A stretch of 64,000 nucleotides of DNA from Algisphaera sp039180025 (GTDB taxonomy: Bacteria; Planctomycetota; Phycisphaerae; Phycisphaerales; Phycisphaeraceae): positions 1-64,000 of the forward strand of contig JBCDDZ010000013.1 in the NCBI GenBank assembly GCA_039180025.1, read 5' to 3'. The position numbers were made by a program, and so were the translations under genes. Below, one piece after another: positions 8,480-15,942 of this stretch (position 1 is the stretch's first letter; each line of letters begins with the position of its first letter). The notes beneath the pieces were generated by a model. That model had not been told where the DNA came from. It searched no databases and was given only the letters and a program-made list of their open reading frames with translations.

Positions 8480-9310
8480 TTAGCCGTCGGTGGGGGCGGG
8501 CGGGCCCTGGATGTCGATGGTCTGGCCGGGGTTTTGGTGGGGGGCGGGGTCGATGAAGGCCTCGGGGGTGGGGCTCGGGGCGGGGGCATCGGCGGGCGTG
8601 GTCTGGGTGGCGGCCGGGGCGGGTTCGACGACGCGGCTGACGAGGACGGCCATGTAGCCGCCCAGGGCGAGGGCGCCGGTGGCCAGCGCGAGGCAGAGGA
8701 GCACCATCATGGTGTTCATTTTCTGGCTGCGCTGGTACATGTGGCGCATGCGTTCGTCGTTGACGCGGGTCTGCTCGACGACGGCGCCCATGGATTCGCG
8801 GGTGGCCTGGTTGGAGGCGGTGACCTGGCCGAGGGTGTCGTTGAGGGCGGCGACGCCCTGGTTGAGTTGGCCGCGGGTGTCGTCTTCGTCGGCGAGGTGG
8901 TCGCGGATCTGGGTGAGGGCTTTTTCCTGCTGGCCGGCGGCGGAGGTCAGGCCGGTGATGGCGGAGGCGAGTTGGTCGGTGGTCTGGTTCTGGCGGTCGA
9001 GGTTGGTGTGGATGGCTTCGAGCATCCGGGTCTGGGTCTGGGTGCTTTCGGGGATGGACTGGAGCACGGCGGGGAGGTCGCGCATGAGTTCGAGCATCTG
9101 CTCGCTGCGGCTGGATTGTTGTTCGAGGTGGGAACGGACGGTTTTCATGGTTTCGACGACTTCGCCGTAGCCCTGCTTGAGCTGCTGGATCGAAACGTCT
9201 TTGCCGTTCGCGGCGTCTTCGTCGCGGCGGGCGACGTCGACGGAGACGGGTTTTTTGCCCTGGCGTGCCCAGGCGAAGAAATGGTTGACTTTGTCCTTGA
9301 TTTGGGCCAC
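8480..9310 (-). CDS. Coiled-coil protein with one C-terminal membrane helix, unknown function
   Basis: The protein has 276 aa. I place the start at the GTG at 9310 because AAGGGAG lies 7 nt upstream, whereas the in-frame start at 9343 has no such site. Residues about 35-205 are Gln/Glu/Thr-rich heptad-like sequence with almost no Pro, predicted as a long coiled coil. A single hydrophobic helix (MMVLLCLALATGALALGGYMAVLV) follows, then a Pro/Ala-rich tail. The topology is probably a cytoplasmic coiled coil anchored near its C-terminus, somewhat like methyl-accepting or LapB-like scaffolds, but no family was recognised. It is convergent with clpB and 168 bp from the divergently located secreted glucanase, so its role cannot be inferred from neighbours. 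Confidence 0.8.
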   Translation of the reverse strand: MAQIKDKVNHFFAWARQGKKPVSVDVARRDEDAANGKDVSIQQLKQGYGEVVETMKTVRSHLEQQSSRSEQMLELMRDLPAVLQSIPESTQTQTRMLEAIHTNLDRQNQTTDQLASAITGLTSAAGQQEKALTQIRDHLADEDDTRGQLNQGVAALNDTLGQVTASNQATRESMGAVVEQTRVNDERMRHMYQRSQKMNTMMVLLCLALATGALALGGYMAVLVSRVVEPAPAATQTTPADAPAPSPTPEAFIDPAPHQNPGQTIDIQGPPAPTDG

Positions 9311-9478
9311 GTTGGATCTCCCTTTTGAATACCCCTGTCCCACGCGGCACGCCCAGGCCTTGGCCGAGCCGTCTGCGGATTGTAACCCGCGGGCGGGGGG
9401 CGTCGAGAGTGGGCGAAAAAAACCGCGTGTCGGGGTGACGCGCGGCGGAGGGGTTTGGGTTGGAAGCAGGGGGTGGGC

Positions 9479-10921
9479 TTATTCTTCACTGGAGGCCGGG
9501 GCGGGCTCGGCGGGGGCGGGGTCGTTGGCCAGGGCGTAGCTGGGGCCGTCGCCGTCGAAGAAGAGGGCGACCTGGCCGGTGGTATCGTTGGCGAGGGGGC
9601 GGAAGCCGGCGGTGAGCATGGCCTGGTTGATTTCGGGGTTGGCCATGAACTGGCGCCAGACGAAGCCGGAGCGGTGGTTTTCGATCATGAGGAGGGTGAT
9701 GCCGACGTCGATGCCGATGACATCGTGGGCGACCCATCCGGTGGCGGGGTTGAAGGCGTCGGCGAGCCCGTAGCGTTTCCAGAGGGTGTCGCCGTAGGTG
9801 TCGTACATGTGGCGGACGGCGGCGATGCATTCGTCGGGCTTGAAGGGGATGGACCCGGCGGCGGCGCAGGGGACGACGGTGCCGTCGATGTGGGGCGAGG
9901 GGTCGGGGCCGCCCCAGGCGGTGTAGCCGTTGGCGGAGTCGGAGCTGGTGACGCCCCAGAGCATCTCGCCGTAGTGGGGGAATTTCTGGACGAGCTGGGT
10001 GGTGAACATGTCGCGGTGGGCGCGGGTGGCGAAGACGGAGTTGGTCCAGTAGTCGGCGTAGTCGTCGCGCTTGCCGCGGAAGTCGATCCAGGCGTGGCTG
10101 AACTGGTGGACGAACAACGGGGGGAAGGACATGAAGCGTTCGCCGGTGAGCTGGTTGGTGTAGACGGGGCCGCGTTTCCAGGCGTGCCAGGTTTCGCGGG
10201 GCAGGGGGTGGGTGTTGCTGCCCAGGCCGAGCATCTGGAGGACCAGGTGCTCGGAGAAGTGGTCCCAGCGCCAGGTGATGAAGCCGTCCTCGGGGGTCCA
10301 GCCCATGCTCAGGGTCTTGCCGTCGCCCATCATCCAGGGCCAATTGACGCGGTCGTAGATGGCGGTGGCCATGGCGGGGATGGTGGGGTGGTCGGCGTAG
10401 TACTGGCGGACGGTGAGGACCCCGGCCAGGAGCAGCGCGGTGTCGATGGACGAGACTTCGCAGTTCCAGGACCGCTGGCCGGTGGTCATGTCGATGAAGT
10501 GGTAGTAGAAGCCTTCTTTGTGCTCGGCCTCTTCAAGGAGGAAGCGGAGGGTGGTTTCGACGCGCTGGGCGGCGGCGTCGGCATCGACCCAGCCGCGCTC
10601 GTCGCCGATGGCGGTGGCGCTGAGTCCGAAGCCGACCGAGGCGATGCTGCCGACCGGTTCGTCCGAGGCGTAAACCAGGACGCTGCCGTCGGCCGGGGCG
10701 CGGTCGGCGGTGAGCCCGGTGGCGGGGTTGGTTTGTTCCCAGAAGAAATCGAAGCAGCGGCGCTGCCACTCGTCGAGGAAGGCGCGGTCGTCCATGAACT
10801 CGGGCAGCTCCTTTTGGGGCGGGGTCTGGCTCGTGGCGGGGGCGGCCGTGAGCCCGATCGCCGCGAGCATCAGGGCCATGAGCGGGGCGGCGAGTCGTTT
10901 AGGGCAGGCTTGTAATTCCAT
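9479..10921 (-). CDS. Secreted glycoamylase-family glycoside hydrolase (GH144-like beta-1,2-glucan hydrolase)
   Basis: The protein has 480 aa. An N-terminal signal peptide (basic start, hydrophobic core, cleavage near APATSQ at about 31) directs export. The rest matches the Glycoamylase domain family now placed largely in GH144. Visible features are FDFFWEQTNPATGLTADRAP near the start, GFGLSATAIGDERGW, an aromatic-rich FYYHFIDMTTGQR, EVSSIDTALLLAGVL, and HFSEHLVLQMLGLGS. Characterised GH144 members hydrolyse beta-1,2-glucans and sophoro-oligosaccharides with an inverting mechanism in an (alpha/alpha)6 barrel. The exact substrate here is inferred. The start is well supported by a GAGGTGA ribosome-binding site directly before the ATG. 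The Pro/Ala/Ser/Glu tail is probably disordered. Confidence 0.88.
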   Translation of the reverse strand: MELQACPKRLAAPLMALMLAAIGLTAAPATSQTPPQKELPEFMDDRAFLDEWQRRCFDFFWEQTNPATGLTADRAPADGSVLVYASDEPVGSIASVGFGLSATAIGDERGWVDADAAAQRVETTLRFLLEEAEHKEGFYYHFIDMTTGQRSWNCEVSSIDTALLLAGVLTVRQYYADHPTIPAMATAIYDRVNWPWMMGDGKTLSMGWTPEDGFITWRWDHFSEHLVLQMLGLGSNTHPLPRETWHAWKRGPVYTNQLTGERFMSFPPLFVHQFSHAWIDFRGKRDDYADYWTNSVFATRAHRDMFTTQLVQKFPHYGEMLWGVTSSDSANGYTAWGGPDPSPHIDGTVVPCAAAGSIPFKPDECIAAVRHMYDTYGDTLWKRYGLADAFNPATGWVAHDVIGIDVGITLLMIENHRSGFVWRQFMANPEINQAMLTAGFRPLANDTTGQVALFFDGDGPSYALANDPAPAEPAPASSEE

Positions 10922-11427
10922 CTGTCACCTCGATCTCCGCGATGCTCCGTGCCGGGGCAGGGACCGCGTCGGGTTGTCCGTGCCGGGGTATGGCACTTGA
11001 TCCGCTGAACCGGGGCCAGCCGCTGGAGCATGCCCTTAAACGTACCATCGGACAATCCGTGCGGCGCGCTTCATTTCCTGGTCACTAACCGTTGGGGCCG
11101 GGGCTTAATTCCATTCTCATGTCGAGATTACAAGGCCCTAAGTCGGACGTGAAATGATAGTTAAGGATAGGTCCTTCAGGAGGTTGATGTCCAGTATTTA
11201 TCGGCGGATGGCCACGCCGATGGCGACGGGTGCAGGCGGGCGGCCTGTAGAGAGAAGTTCGTCGGCCAAGGTGGATAGGAAAAGGGCCCTCTCCCCTGGA
11301 GCAGGGACGGGCCCCGGGGGGAGGGATAGGCGCAGATGGCACACGCCGGCCGCGCCGGGGAAGGGTCCGGGGGCACGGCCGGCGGATCGCCGGGTTGCGA
11401 GTTGGTGCGGCGCTGGCGGGGCGGGGT
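10922..11427. other. Intergenic region upstream of the secreted glucanase
   Basis: This is 506 bp with no supportable gene. The segment around 11100-11220 is less GC-rich and may hold the promoter of the minus-strand glucanase gene. An AGGAGG at 11177-11182 on the plus strand precedes an ATG at 11186 by only 3 nt, and the frame behind it has no protein-like character. Confidence 0.5.
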
Positions 11428-11787
11428 TTAGTTCCAGGCCAGGCGGGCACGCCAGCGGGGGCGTGCGTCGGCGGCTTGCGGCGGGGTTTGGCGGGAGGTC
11501 GCGGTCCAGAGGGCGGCCAGCCGGTATCCCAGCCGGACGGCCAACAGGGTGCTGCTCCCGGTGAGCAGACCCACGAGCAGGCCGACGTAGAGCAGATGGC
11601 CGACCGGGACCGCGCCGAAGGCGGCGAGCAGGACCGGGACCGACGCCGCGCCGGCGAGGACCGAGCCGGCGAGGAGCAACACGGGGGCCGGGCCGACGGC
11701 GGATTTCCCGAAATCGCCGGGCATGGCCGACCGGGAGGCAAAGACGCTTTGTTCGGCCGACAGTTCAGTGGGGGCAATAGTTTTCAT
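11428..11787 (-). CDS. Small membrane protein, unknown function
   Basis: The protein has 119 aa. I chose the ATG at 11787 (MKTIAPTELSAEQS) because AAAGGAAA lies about 7 nt upstream. The longer frame to 11931 is Pro-rich and unlikely. Two hydrophobic segments are clear: VGPAPVLLLAGSVLAGAASVPVL and HLLYVGLLVGLLTGSSTLLAV, joined by a short loop (AAFGAVP). This predicts a two-helix hairpin in the inner membrane. A short basic tail follows. No motif or family was recognised, and the flanking genes give no functional context. Confidence 0.65.
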   Translation of the reverse strand: MKTIAPTELSAEQSVFASRSAMPGDFGKSAVGPAPVLLLAGSVLAGAASVPVLLAAFGAVPVGHLLYVGLLVGLLTGSSTLLAVRLGYRLAALWTATSRQTPPQAADARPRWRARLAWN

Positions 11788-12227
11788 CAGACGTTTTCCT
11801 TTGCGGGTTCCGGGGTTGTCCGTTTGCCGAGCGGGGGGAGGCCACTTCACGGCCAACCACGGGGGGGAGGAGGGAGGGGCCGGGTCCGCGTCCGGCGGCA
11901 CGGCCCCCGAGGGGCAAGAATCCCGTTCCACGGGACCGATGAGCGAAAGGCTCGGCGGGGTATGGCCTTCGCCTAAGTTGATGCGAAAAGGATGCCAAAT
12001 CCGACTACAGTTTGGGTGAGCAAAATATAAATAATCGGTTAGCTGTTCTTTGGAAGAATGAGGCGGAAAACACAGAAAAAATAAGCTTTTTCATGCTCGA
12101 AACGTGCGGAGATTCCTGAGCAAAAAAATTAAAGTTTTTCCGCCGCGTAATAGGTAAGCAGTCGGGGCGGTCGGGGGCCCGGATTGCCGCGGCATTGGGC
12201 AGGCGGTGGCGTCGCGTCGGGGGAAGG
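11788..12227. other. Intergenic region with an AT-rich segment
   Basis: This is 440 bp without a gene. The part from about 12010 to 12150 is strikingly AT-rich. It contains GGCGGAAAA near 12062 and TTTTCCGCC near 12136, an inverted pair about 65 nt apart. It could hold promoters for the minus-strand gene at 11787 or a structured 3' region after the TsaC-like gene. Confidence 0.45.
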
Positions 12228-13238
12228 TTAGCGTGGGGGAGCGGGGTGTGCGGCCCGTTGGAGCCGGTCGTTGATGGCCCGGCCGAGGCCTTCTTCGGGG
12301 ACCGTTTGGGCGACGATCAGGTCGAGATCGGCGGCATCGAGGCGGTGCAGGGCTTCGAACAGCCCGGCCGCGGCGGCGGTGAGGTCGCCCGCCGGGCTGA
12401 GGATTTCTTCGGCGGCGAAGGCTCGGCCGTGAGCGCGGATCCCTTGCAGGCTCAGGGCGCCGATTCGCGGGTGAGCCGACATTACTTCGGCCGCGAGGTC
12501 GTGGCCCCGGGGCAGGATCTGGAGGGGCGTGCGGGGGGCGTAATGGCGGTCGAGCATGCCCGGGGAGCTGACCCGCTCGCCGGCCCGGGCGACGGGGATC
12601 GGGCGGCGGAGCAGGGCCTCGAGTTTTTCGACCGGGGTGCCGCCGAGGCGGAGGACGACGGGTTGGCCGGCGTCGTCGAAGCCGAGCACCGTGGATTCGA
12701 CGCCGGTGGCGCACGGCCCGCCGTCGAGCACATGGTCGCAGGGCACGGTGACGTGTTGGGCACGAGTCGGGCTGGTGCCGCCGAAGGGGTTGGCGGAGGG
12801 GGCGGCGATGGGCACGCCGGCGGCTTCGATGAGCGCTCTGGCCACCGGGTGGTCGGGGACCCGGACCCCGACGGTGTCGAGCCCGGACGTGACGATGCCG
12901 GGCACCCCCCCGCCGCGTATCTCCGGCGATGAGCTTCGCTTGGGGAGCACCAGCGTCAACGGCCCGGGCCAGCAGGCTTCGGCCAGCCGGGCGGAGAGGG
13001 GCCGCTGGGCGGGGGGCAGGGGTTCGAGGTCGACCAGGGCCCAGGCGGCTTCGGCCGAGGCGGTGTGGACGATCAGGGGGTCGAAGCTCGGCCGGCCCTT
13101 GGCGGCGAAGACTCTGGCGACCGCGTCGGGGTCGAGGGCGTGGGCCCCGAGGCCGTAGACCGTCTCGGTGGGGACCGCGACGAGTCCGCCCCCGCGGAGG
13201 GTGACGCCGGCCTGCTGGATCTCGGCGGGGCTGACCAT
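12228..13238 (-). CDS. tsaC: L-threonylcarbamoyladenylate synthase (TsaC/Sua5 family)
   Basis: The protein has 336 aa, the length of the two-domain Sua5 form rather than the short YrdC/TsaC form. Residues about 5-190 form the YrdC domain, with the KxR/SxN nucleotide-binding signatures (VPTETVYGLG near the start, AKGRPSFDPLIVH, and the SANPFGGTSPT loop). The C-terminal Sua5 domain follows a linker. The enzyme makes threonylcarbamoyl-AMP from threonine, bicarbonate and ATP for t6A37 tRNA modification in the cytosol. A GTG start 18 nt further upstream is possible. I favour the ATG at 13238 because a TACACT box lies exactly 6 nt before it, as in other leaderless genes here. Confidence 0.93.
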   Translation of the reverse strand: MVSPAEIQQAGVTLRGGGLVAVPTETVYGLGAHALDPDAVARVFAAKGRPSFDPLIVHTASAEAAWALVDLEPLPPAQRPLSARLAEACWPGPLTLVLPKRSSSPEIRGGGVPGIVTSGLDTVGVRVPDHPVARALIEAAGVPIAAPSANPFGGTSPTRAQHVTVPCDHVLDGGPCATGVESTVLGFDDAGQPVVLRLGGTPVEKLEALLRRPIPVARAGERVSSPGMLDRHYAPRTPLQILPRGHDLAAEVMSAHPRIGALSLQGIRAHGRAFAAEEILSPAGDLTAAAAGLFEALHRLDAADLDLIVAQTVPEEGLGRAINDRLQRAAHPAPPR

Positions 13239-13244
13239 CGCCAG

Positions 13245-13250
13245 AGTGTA
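13245..13250 (-). promoter_or_regulatory. -10 box TACACT for leaderless tsaC
   Basis: On the minus strand TACACT is followed by CTGGCG and then the ATG at 13238. The box argues against the upstream GTG start, because transcription would begin after that codon. Confidence 0.6.
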
Positions 13251-13441
13251 ATCCACCCACAGCGACGGGCGGGGCGGCGGGCGTGACAGGAGTACACACG
13301 GGCCGTGAGAGAAGACGGCTGGCCAAGCGGCGACAAGGCTAGCGGAAGGGGTGGGTGCGGGGGCAGACAGATGGCGGGCGGGGTAGCCACCGCACGAGAT
13401 AGCCAGCGATCGGGTGCGGGGGCTTTCTCCGCGTGACCCCC

Positions 13442-14071
13442 CTACCCGCCGGCGGGTCGGAGTACCGCCAGGTGCTCGAGGTTTTTGCCTTTGCCGCCCC
13501 GGATCGGCGAGCGGATCCAGCCGACCACTTCGATACCCGGGCCCGGGATTTCCGGGAGCACCTCTTCCAGGACCCGCTGCGTCTCGTCGTCGGCTTCGTC
13601 GTCGGTGAGCCGATGCCGGCCGGATTCGTAGTGCGGCTTGACCAGGGTCACGATCCGTGCGCCCGGCGAATCGCGGAGCCAGCGTATTGCGGCGGGCACC
13701 GCTCGGTCCTGCTTGGTCCAGCCCAGGTCGATCGACACCAGATCACACCCCCGGAAACTCCCCCGGGAACTCCCTTGGAAAGGCTCGTCTTGGCCGTCGG
13801 TTTCCGGGGGCGTCGCGTGCAGCGCGTTGGTGCGCTCCATCACCACGACGCGGTCGTCCTGTCGGAGTTTCCAGGCGAGTTCGCCGTAGGCGGTGTCGAC
13901 GGCGTAGACCCGGGCGGCACCGCGTTGGAGGAGGCAGTCGACGAACCCGCCGGTCGAGCAGCCCAGGTCGGCACACGTCGCCCCCGCCACGTCGAGGCCG
14001 AAGTGGTCGAGCGCTGCGTCGAGTTTGAGCCCGCCGCGGGACGCGAATTTCTTTTCGTCAGGCGTGTCCAT
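13442..14071 (-). CDS. TlyA/FtsJ-like rRNA methyltransferase lacking the S4 domain
   Basis: The protein has 209 aa from the ATG at 14071; an in-frame ATG at 14098 is also possible. It begins with FASRGGLKLDAALDHF, typical of the TlyA region just after the S4 domain. The SAM-binding motif I CADLGCSTGGFVDCLLQ follows, then VYAVDTAYGELAWKLR, LVSIDLGWTKQ and VTLVKPHYESGR. TlyA proteins methylate 2'-OH of rRNA cytidines, and the family also has hemolysin-annotated members. The N-terminal S4 RNA-binding domain is missing, so RNA targeting may differ. Between motifs III and IV an insertion (FQGSSRGSFRG) is encoded by the 12-bp CCCCGGAA repeat. The gene is divergent from the PadR regulator, and the shared palindrome may control both. 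Confidence 0.85.
   Translation of the reverse strand: MDTPDEKKFASRGGLKLDAALDHFGLDVAGATCADLGCSTGGFVDCLLQRGAARVYAVDTAYGELAWKLRQDDRVVVMERTNALHATPPETDGQDEPFQGSSRGSFRGCDLVSIDLGWTKQDRAVPAAIRWLRDSPGARIVTLVKPHYESGRHRLTDDEADDETQRVLEEVLPEIPGPGIEVVGWIRSPIRGGKGKNLEHLAVLRPAGG
13749..13784 (+). repeat. 12-bp CCCCGGAA array inside the TlyA-like gene
   Basis: Cores lie at 13749 and 13761, with a decayed unit near 13773, again 12 bp apart. An inverted unit (TTTCCGGGGGC) follows near 13799. The array falls in a loop between conserved methyltransferase motifs. Confidence 0.8.
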
Positions 14072-14111
14072 CGCCGGATGATCGCCCCCCGAAAGCATTC
14101 GCACAAACCTG

Positions 14112-14141
14112 TTGACAATACATTGTGGTTCAATGTATTGT
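14112..14141 (+). promoter_or_regulatory. Promoter of the padR gene (TTGACA / TATTGT)
   Basis: TTGACA at 14112-14117 and TATTGT at 14136-14141 are separated by 18 nt. The -10 box ends 6 nt before the ATG at 14148, so the transcript would be leaderless. The complementary strand also carries TATTGT (14120-14115), giving a candidate promoter for the divergent methyltransferase gene. Confidence 0.7.
14115..14141. promoter_or_regulatory. PadR-type palindromic operator
   Basis: ACAATACATTG (14115-14125) and its exact complement (14131-14141) flank a 5-nt spacer. An ATGT...ACAT-like dyad next to a padR gene is typical of autoregulated PadR operators. The site covers the whole core promoter on both strands. 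Confidence 0.75.
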
Positions 14142-14147
14142 GGTGCG

Positions 14148-14489
14148 ATGGCTACCAAGGAACTCGTCGCCGCGTCCAGCCGACCGCTCGTGCTCTCGAT
14201 CCTCGAGCGTGGCGAGTCCTACGGCTACGCCATCATCCAAGAGGTCAAGCAACTCTCCGGCGGCGAGTTGCAGTGGACCGACGGCATGCTCTACCCCGTC
14301 CTCCACCGCCTCGAACGCGAAGGCCTGATCGAGTCCCGCTGGGGCAAGTCTGACACGGGAAGAAAACGCAAGTACTACAAACTCAGCCGCGACGGCGGCA
14401 AAGCCCTGCAAGCCGAGAAGGCCCAATGGGTCAACGTCCACAACACCCTCGCTCAACTTTGGGGAGTCAAGCCATGTCCGACGATGTAA
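14148..14489 (+). CDS. PadR-family transcriptional regulator
   Basis: This 113-aa protein consists almost entirely of the PadR winged-helix domain: SYGYAIIQEVKQLSGGELQWTDGMLYPVLHRLEREGLIESRW followed by the beta-wing RKRKYYKLSRDG. It lacks the long C-terminal dimerisation domain of PadR-s1 members, so it belongs to the small PadR-s2 type. These repressors commonly sit in front of a membrane-protein gene. Here the downstream gene overlaps by 16 bp, giving translational coupling. The start at 14148 is fixed by the promoter; the upstream in-frame TTG would lie inside the -35 box. Autoregulation through the palindrome at 14115-14141 is inferred. Confidence 0.92.
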   Translation: MATKELVAASSRPLVLSILERGESYGYAIIQEVKQLSGGELQWTDGMLYPVLHRLEREGLIESRWGKSDTGRKRKYYKLSRDGGKALQAEKAQWVNVHNTLAQLWGVKPCPTM

Positions 14490-15205
14490 ACGTTTCGATC
14501 CGCCGCTGGCGCGACTCTCTGGCCTGCCGTGAATCCATCACGACTGAAAAGATCGACGAGTTGCAGGACCATCTTGAAAACGAGTTACGCAGCGTGACGA
14601 CTCAAGGCTTAACCCCCGAAGAACGGGTCTGGGTTGCGGCCGGCCGCGTGGGCGGCCCGGCAGAACTCGATCGTTTGTTTTATGAAGCCGACCCGGGGTT
14701 GGTTTGGCGACGCCGGATTCTCTGGATGATCGTTGGCTATCTGGTGGTACAGCTATGGACGGTGGCGCTCAACGGCTTGGTGACACCTCTGTTTTCAAAC
14801 CTGTTTGCCTTGGCGGGCATGGAGCGGTGGCTGTACGCGGTAAGCTTCATGGGTATCTTCGGGATCACGATCGGGGGTACGATGTGGCTACTCTATCGCT
14901 TGGGTACGCGGGGAACAGCCAAGTCGTCGGCAACGTTTACCTGGGCCCGCGGCTTGGTGGTGTTCGGTGGTTTTATGACGGGGTATACGGTTTTGAGCAT
15001 CTTGTGTGGCGCAGTATCGGCGCAGGTCAATCTGCTAATCGCCCAGGGTTTGTACGACCGTTATACAGTCGAAATGGATTACTGGACTTGGGAGTACTTG
15101 GTCTTTGCCTGGATGCCGTACACGGGGTACTGGGTGCCGTTGATGGTTTTTGGTTTGCTGGGGGTTTTGGCTTGGCGTGCAGCACGGCAGCGGGCGGTCG
15201 TGTAG
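14474..15205 (+). CDS. PadR-associated integral membrane protein
   Basis: The protein has 243 aa. The N-terminal 70 residues are soluble and helical (RWRDSLACRESITTEKIDELQDHLENELRS), like the HAAS-type domains found in genes coupled to PadR regulators. They include a permease-like GGPAELDRLFYEADPG segment. Five or so hydrophobic helices follow (for example ILWMIVGYLVVQLWTVAL, WLYAVSFMGIFGITIGGTMWLLY and LVVFGGFMTGYTVLSILCG), placing it in the inner membrane. The ATG at 14474 lies inside the 3' end of padR. By analogy with other PadR/HAAS pairs it may respond to membrane or envelope stress, but this is only inference. Confidence 0.82.
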   Translation: MSDDVNVSIRRWRDSLACRESITTEKIDELQDHLENELRSVTTQGLTPEERVWVAAGRVGGPAELDRLFYEADPGLVWRRRILWMIVGYLVVQLWTVALNGLVTPLFSNLFALAGMERWLYAVSFMGIFGITIGGTMWLLYRLGTRGTAKSSATFTWARGLVVFGGFMTGYTVLSILCGAVSAQVNLLIAQGLYDRYTVEMDYWTWEYLVFAWMPYTGYWVPLMVFGLLGVLAWRAARQRAVV

Positions 15206-15237
15206 AGATTGCTCGCCGACGTCGTGAGCACCAATCC

Positions 15238-15258
15238 GGCGAATAAATTCGCCCGCTA
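15238..15258 (-). repeat. REP palindrome upstream of the RAYT gene
   Basis: GGCGAATAAATTCGCC forms a perfect hairpin and is followed by CGCTA. Read on the minus strand this is TAGCGGGCGAATTTATTCGCC. Its terminal TA overlaps the -10 box of the transposase gene. Confidence 0.8.
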
Positions 15259-15262
15259 AACT
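15257..15262 (+). promoter_or_regulatory. -10 box TAAACT of the RAYT gene, overlapping a REP
   Basis: TAAACT is followed by 6 nt and then the ATG at 15269. Its first two bases are the last two bases of the REP palindrome, so the REP supplies part of the promoter. Confidence 0.5.
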
Positions 15263-15268
15263 GCGATC

Positions 15269-15835
15269 ATGGTGATCGCGTACCACTTGGTGCTGACGGC
15301 CTACGGGTTCTGGTTGCCGAACGATCCGCGGGGGTCTTGGTCGGAGGTGGTGCGGGCGACCGAGTTGCGGGCGTTTGGGCCGGCCACGAAGGTCAATACC
15401 AAACAATCTCGGGCGGGGGCGACGCACGACCGGGCGGCGCGGGACGCGGCCAAGCGAGCGATGAAATACCCGGCGGTGCGGTTCAACGGGACGCAGGCCC
15501 GGGCGGTGGCGCGGGGGATTGGTGAGGTGGTGACGGCCCATCAACTTTCGATCCACGCGGCGGCGGTGATGCCGGACCATGTGCATCTGGTGGTGGCGCG
15601 GCACGGGGCATTGACGATCGAAGGGATCGGTCGACGCATCAAAGCGAAGGCGACGCAGCGGTTAAATGCTGAAGGGATCGGGGTGGGTCGATCCCCGTGG
15701 GCGCGGGGGCAATGGTCGGTGTTTCTACGCGACGCCGAGGCGGTGCGCCGGACGGTGAGGTACGTGGAACAGAATCCGGTGCGGGCGGGGTTGAAAAAAC
15801 AAGACTGGAAATTTGTGACGTTTTGGCGGGGGTAG
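15269..15835 (+). CDS. REP-associated tyrosine transposase (RAYT, Y1_Tnp family)
   Basis: This 188-aa single-stranded DNA transposase is of the IS200-like Y1 class. The HUH motif is visible as PDHVHLVV (His104, His106). The catalytic tyrosine lies in the characteristic C-terminal RYVEQNPVRAGL (Tyr165). RAYTs act on REP palindromes, and three copies of a matching TAGCGGGCGAG palindrome lie at both ends of the gene. RAYTs are usually single-copy, vertically inherited and not flanked by classical inverted repeats, as here. The TAG stop codon is itself the first three bases of a REP. The start at 15269 is supported by a -10 box 6 nt upstream. Confidence 0.93.
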   Translation: MVIAYHLVLTAYGFWLPNDPRGSWSEVVRATELRAFGPATKVNTKQSRAGATHDRAARDAAKRAMKYPAVRFNGTQARAVARGIGEVVTAHQLSIHAAAVMPDHVHLVVARHGALTIEGIGRRIKAKATQRLNAEGIGVGRSPWARGQWSVFLRDAEAVRRTVRYVEQNPVRAGLKKQDWKFVTFWRG

Positions 15836-15853
15836 CGGGCGAGCTTGCTCGCC
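15833..15853 (+). repeat. REP palindrome overlapping the RAYT stop codon
   Basis: TAGCGGGCGAGCTTGCTCGC with a final C; GGCGAGC/GCTCGCC-type arms form the hairpin. The first TAG is the stop codon of the transposase gene. Confidence 0.8.
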
Positions 15854-15889
15854 GGGTGGGTTGCGAGGTACGGGGGTGCAGAAAAAAAA

Positions 15890-15910
15890 GGCGAGTAAAC
15901 TCGCCCGCTA
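15890..15910 (-). repeat. REP palindrome downstream of RAYT, inverted
   Basis: On the minus strand it reads TAGCGGGCGAGTTTACTCGC with a final C. Together with the copy at 15833-15853 it forms an inverted doublet with a 36-bp spacer. It also ends 32 bp after the iscA stop codon and could serve as a 3' structure for the isc transcript. Confidence 0.8.
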
Positions 15911-15942
15911 CGCGGAAGAATGGGGTTGCTGCGGGGTGGGGG

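Larger units (their letters stand above)
15238..15910 (+). mobile_element. RAYT/REP unit
   Basis: A REP-associated tyrosine transposase gene is bordered by three copies of the same imperfect palindrome (15238-15258, 15833-15853, 15890-15910). The two downstream copies are inverted to each other, as in REPIN doublets. The unit lies between the padR locus and the isc operon. Confidence 0.8.

Noticed and set aside
9455..10915. Plus-strand frame of 486 codons opposite the GH144-like gene
   Set aside because: Glu/Gly/Val-rich mirror of a gene with a signal peptide and clear family motifs.
11154..11564. Possible small plus-strand gene after AGGAGG at 11177
   Set aside because: The spacing to the ATG is only 3 nt, and the translation is a basic low-complexity string overlapping the minus-strand membrane-protein gene.
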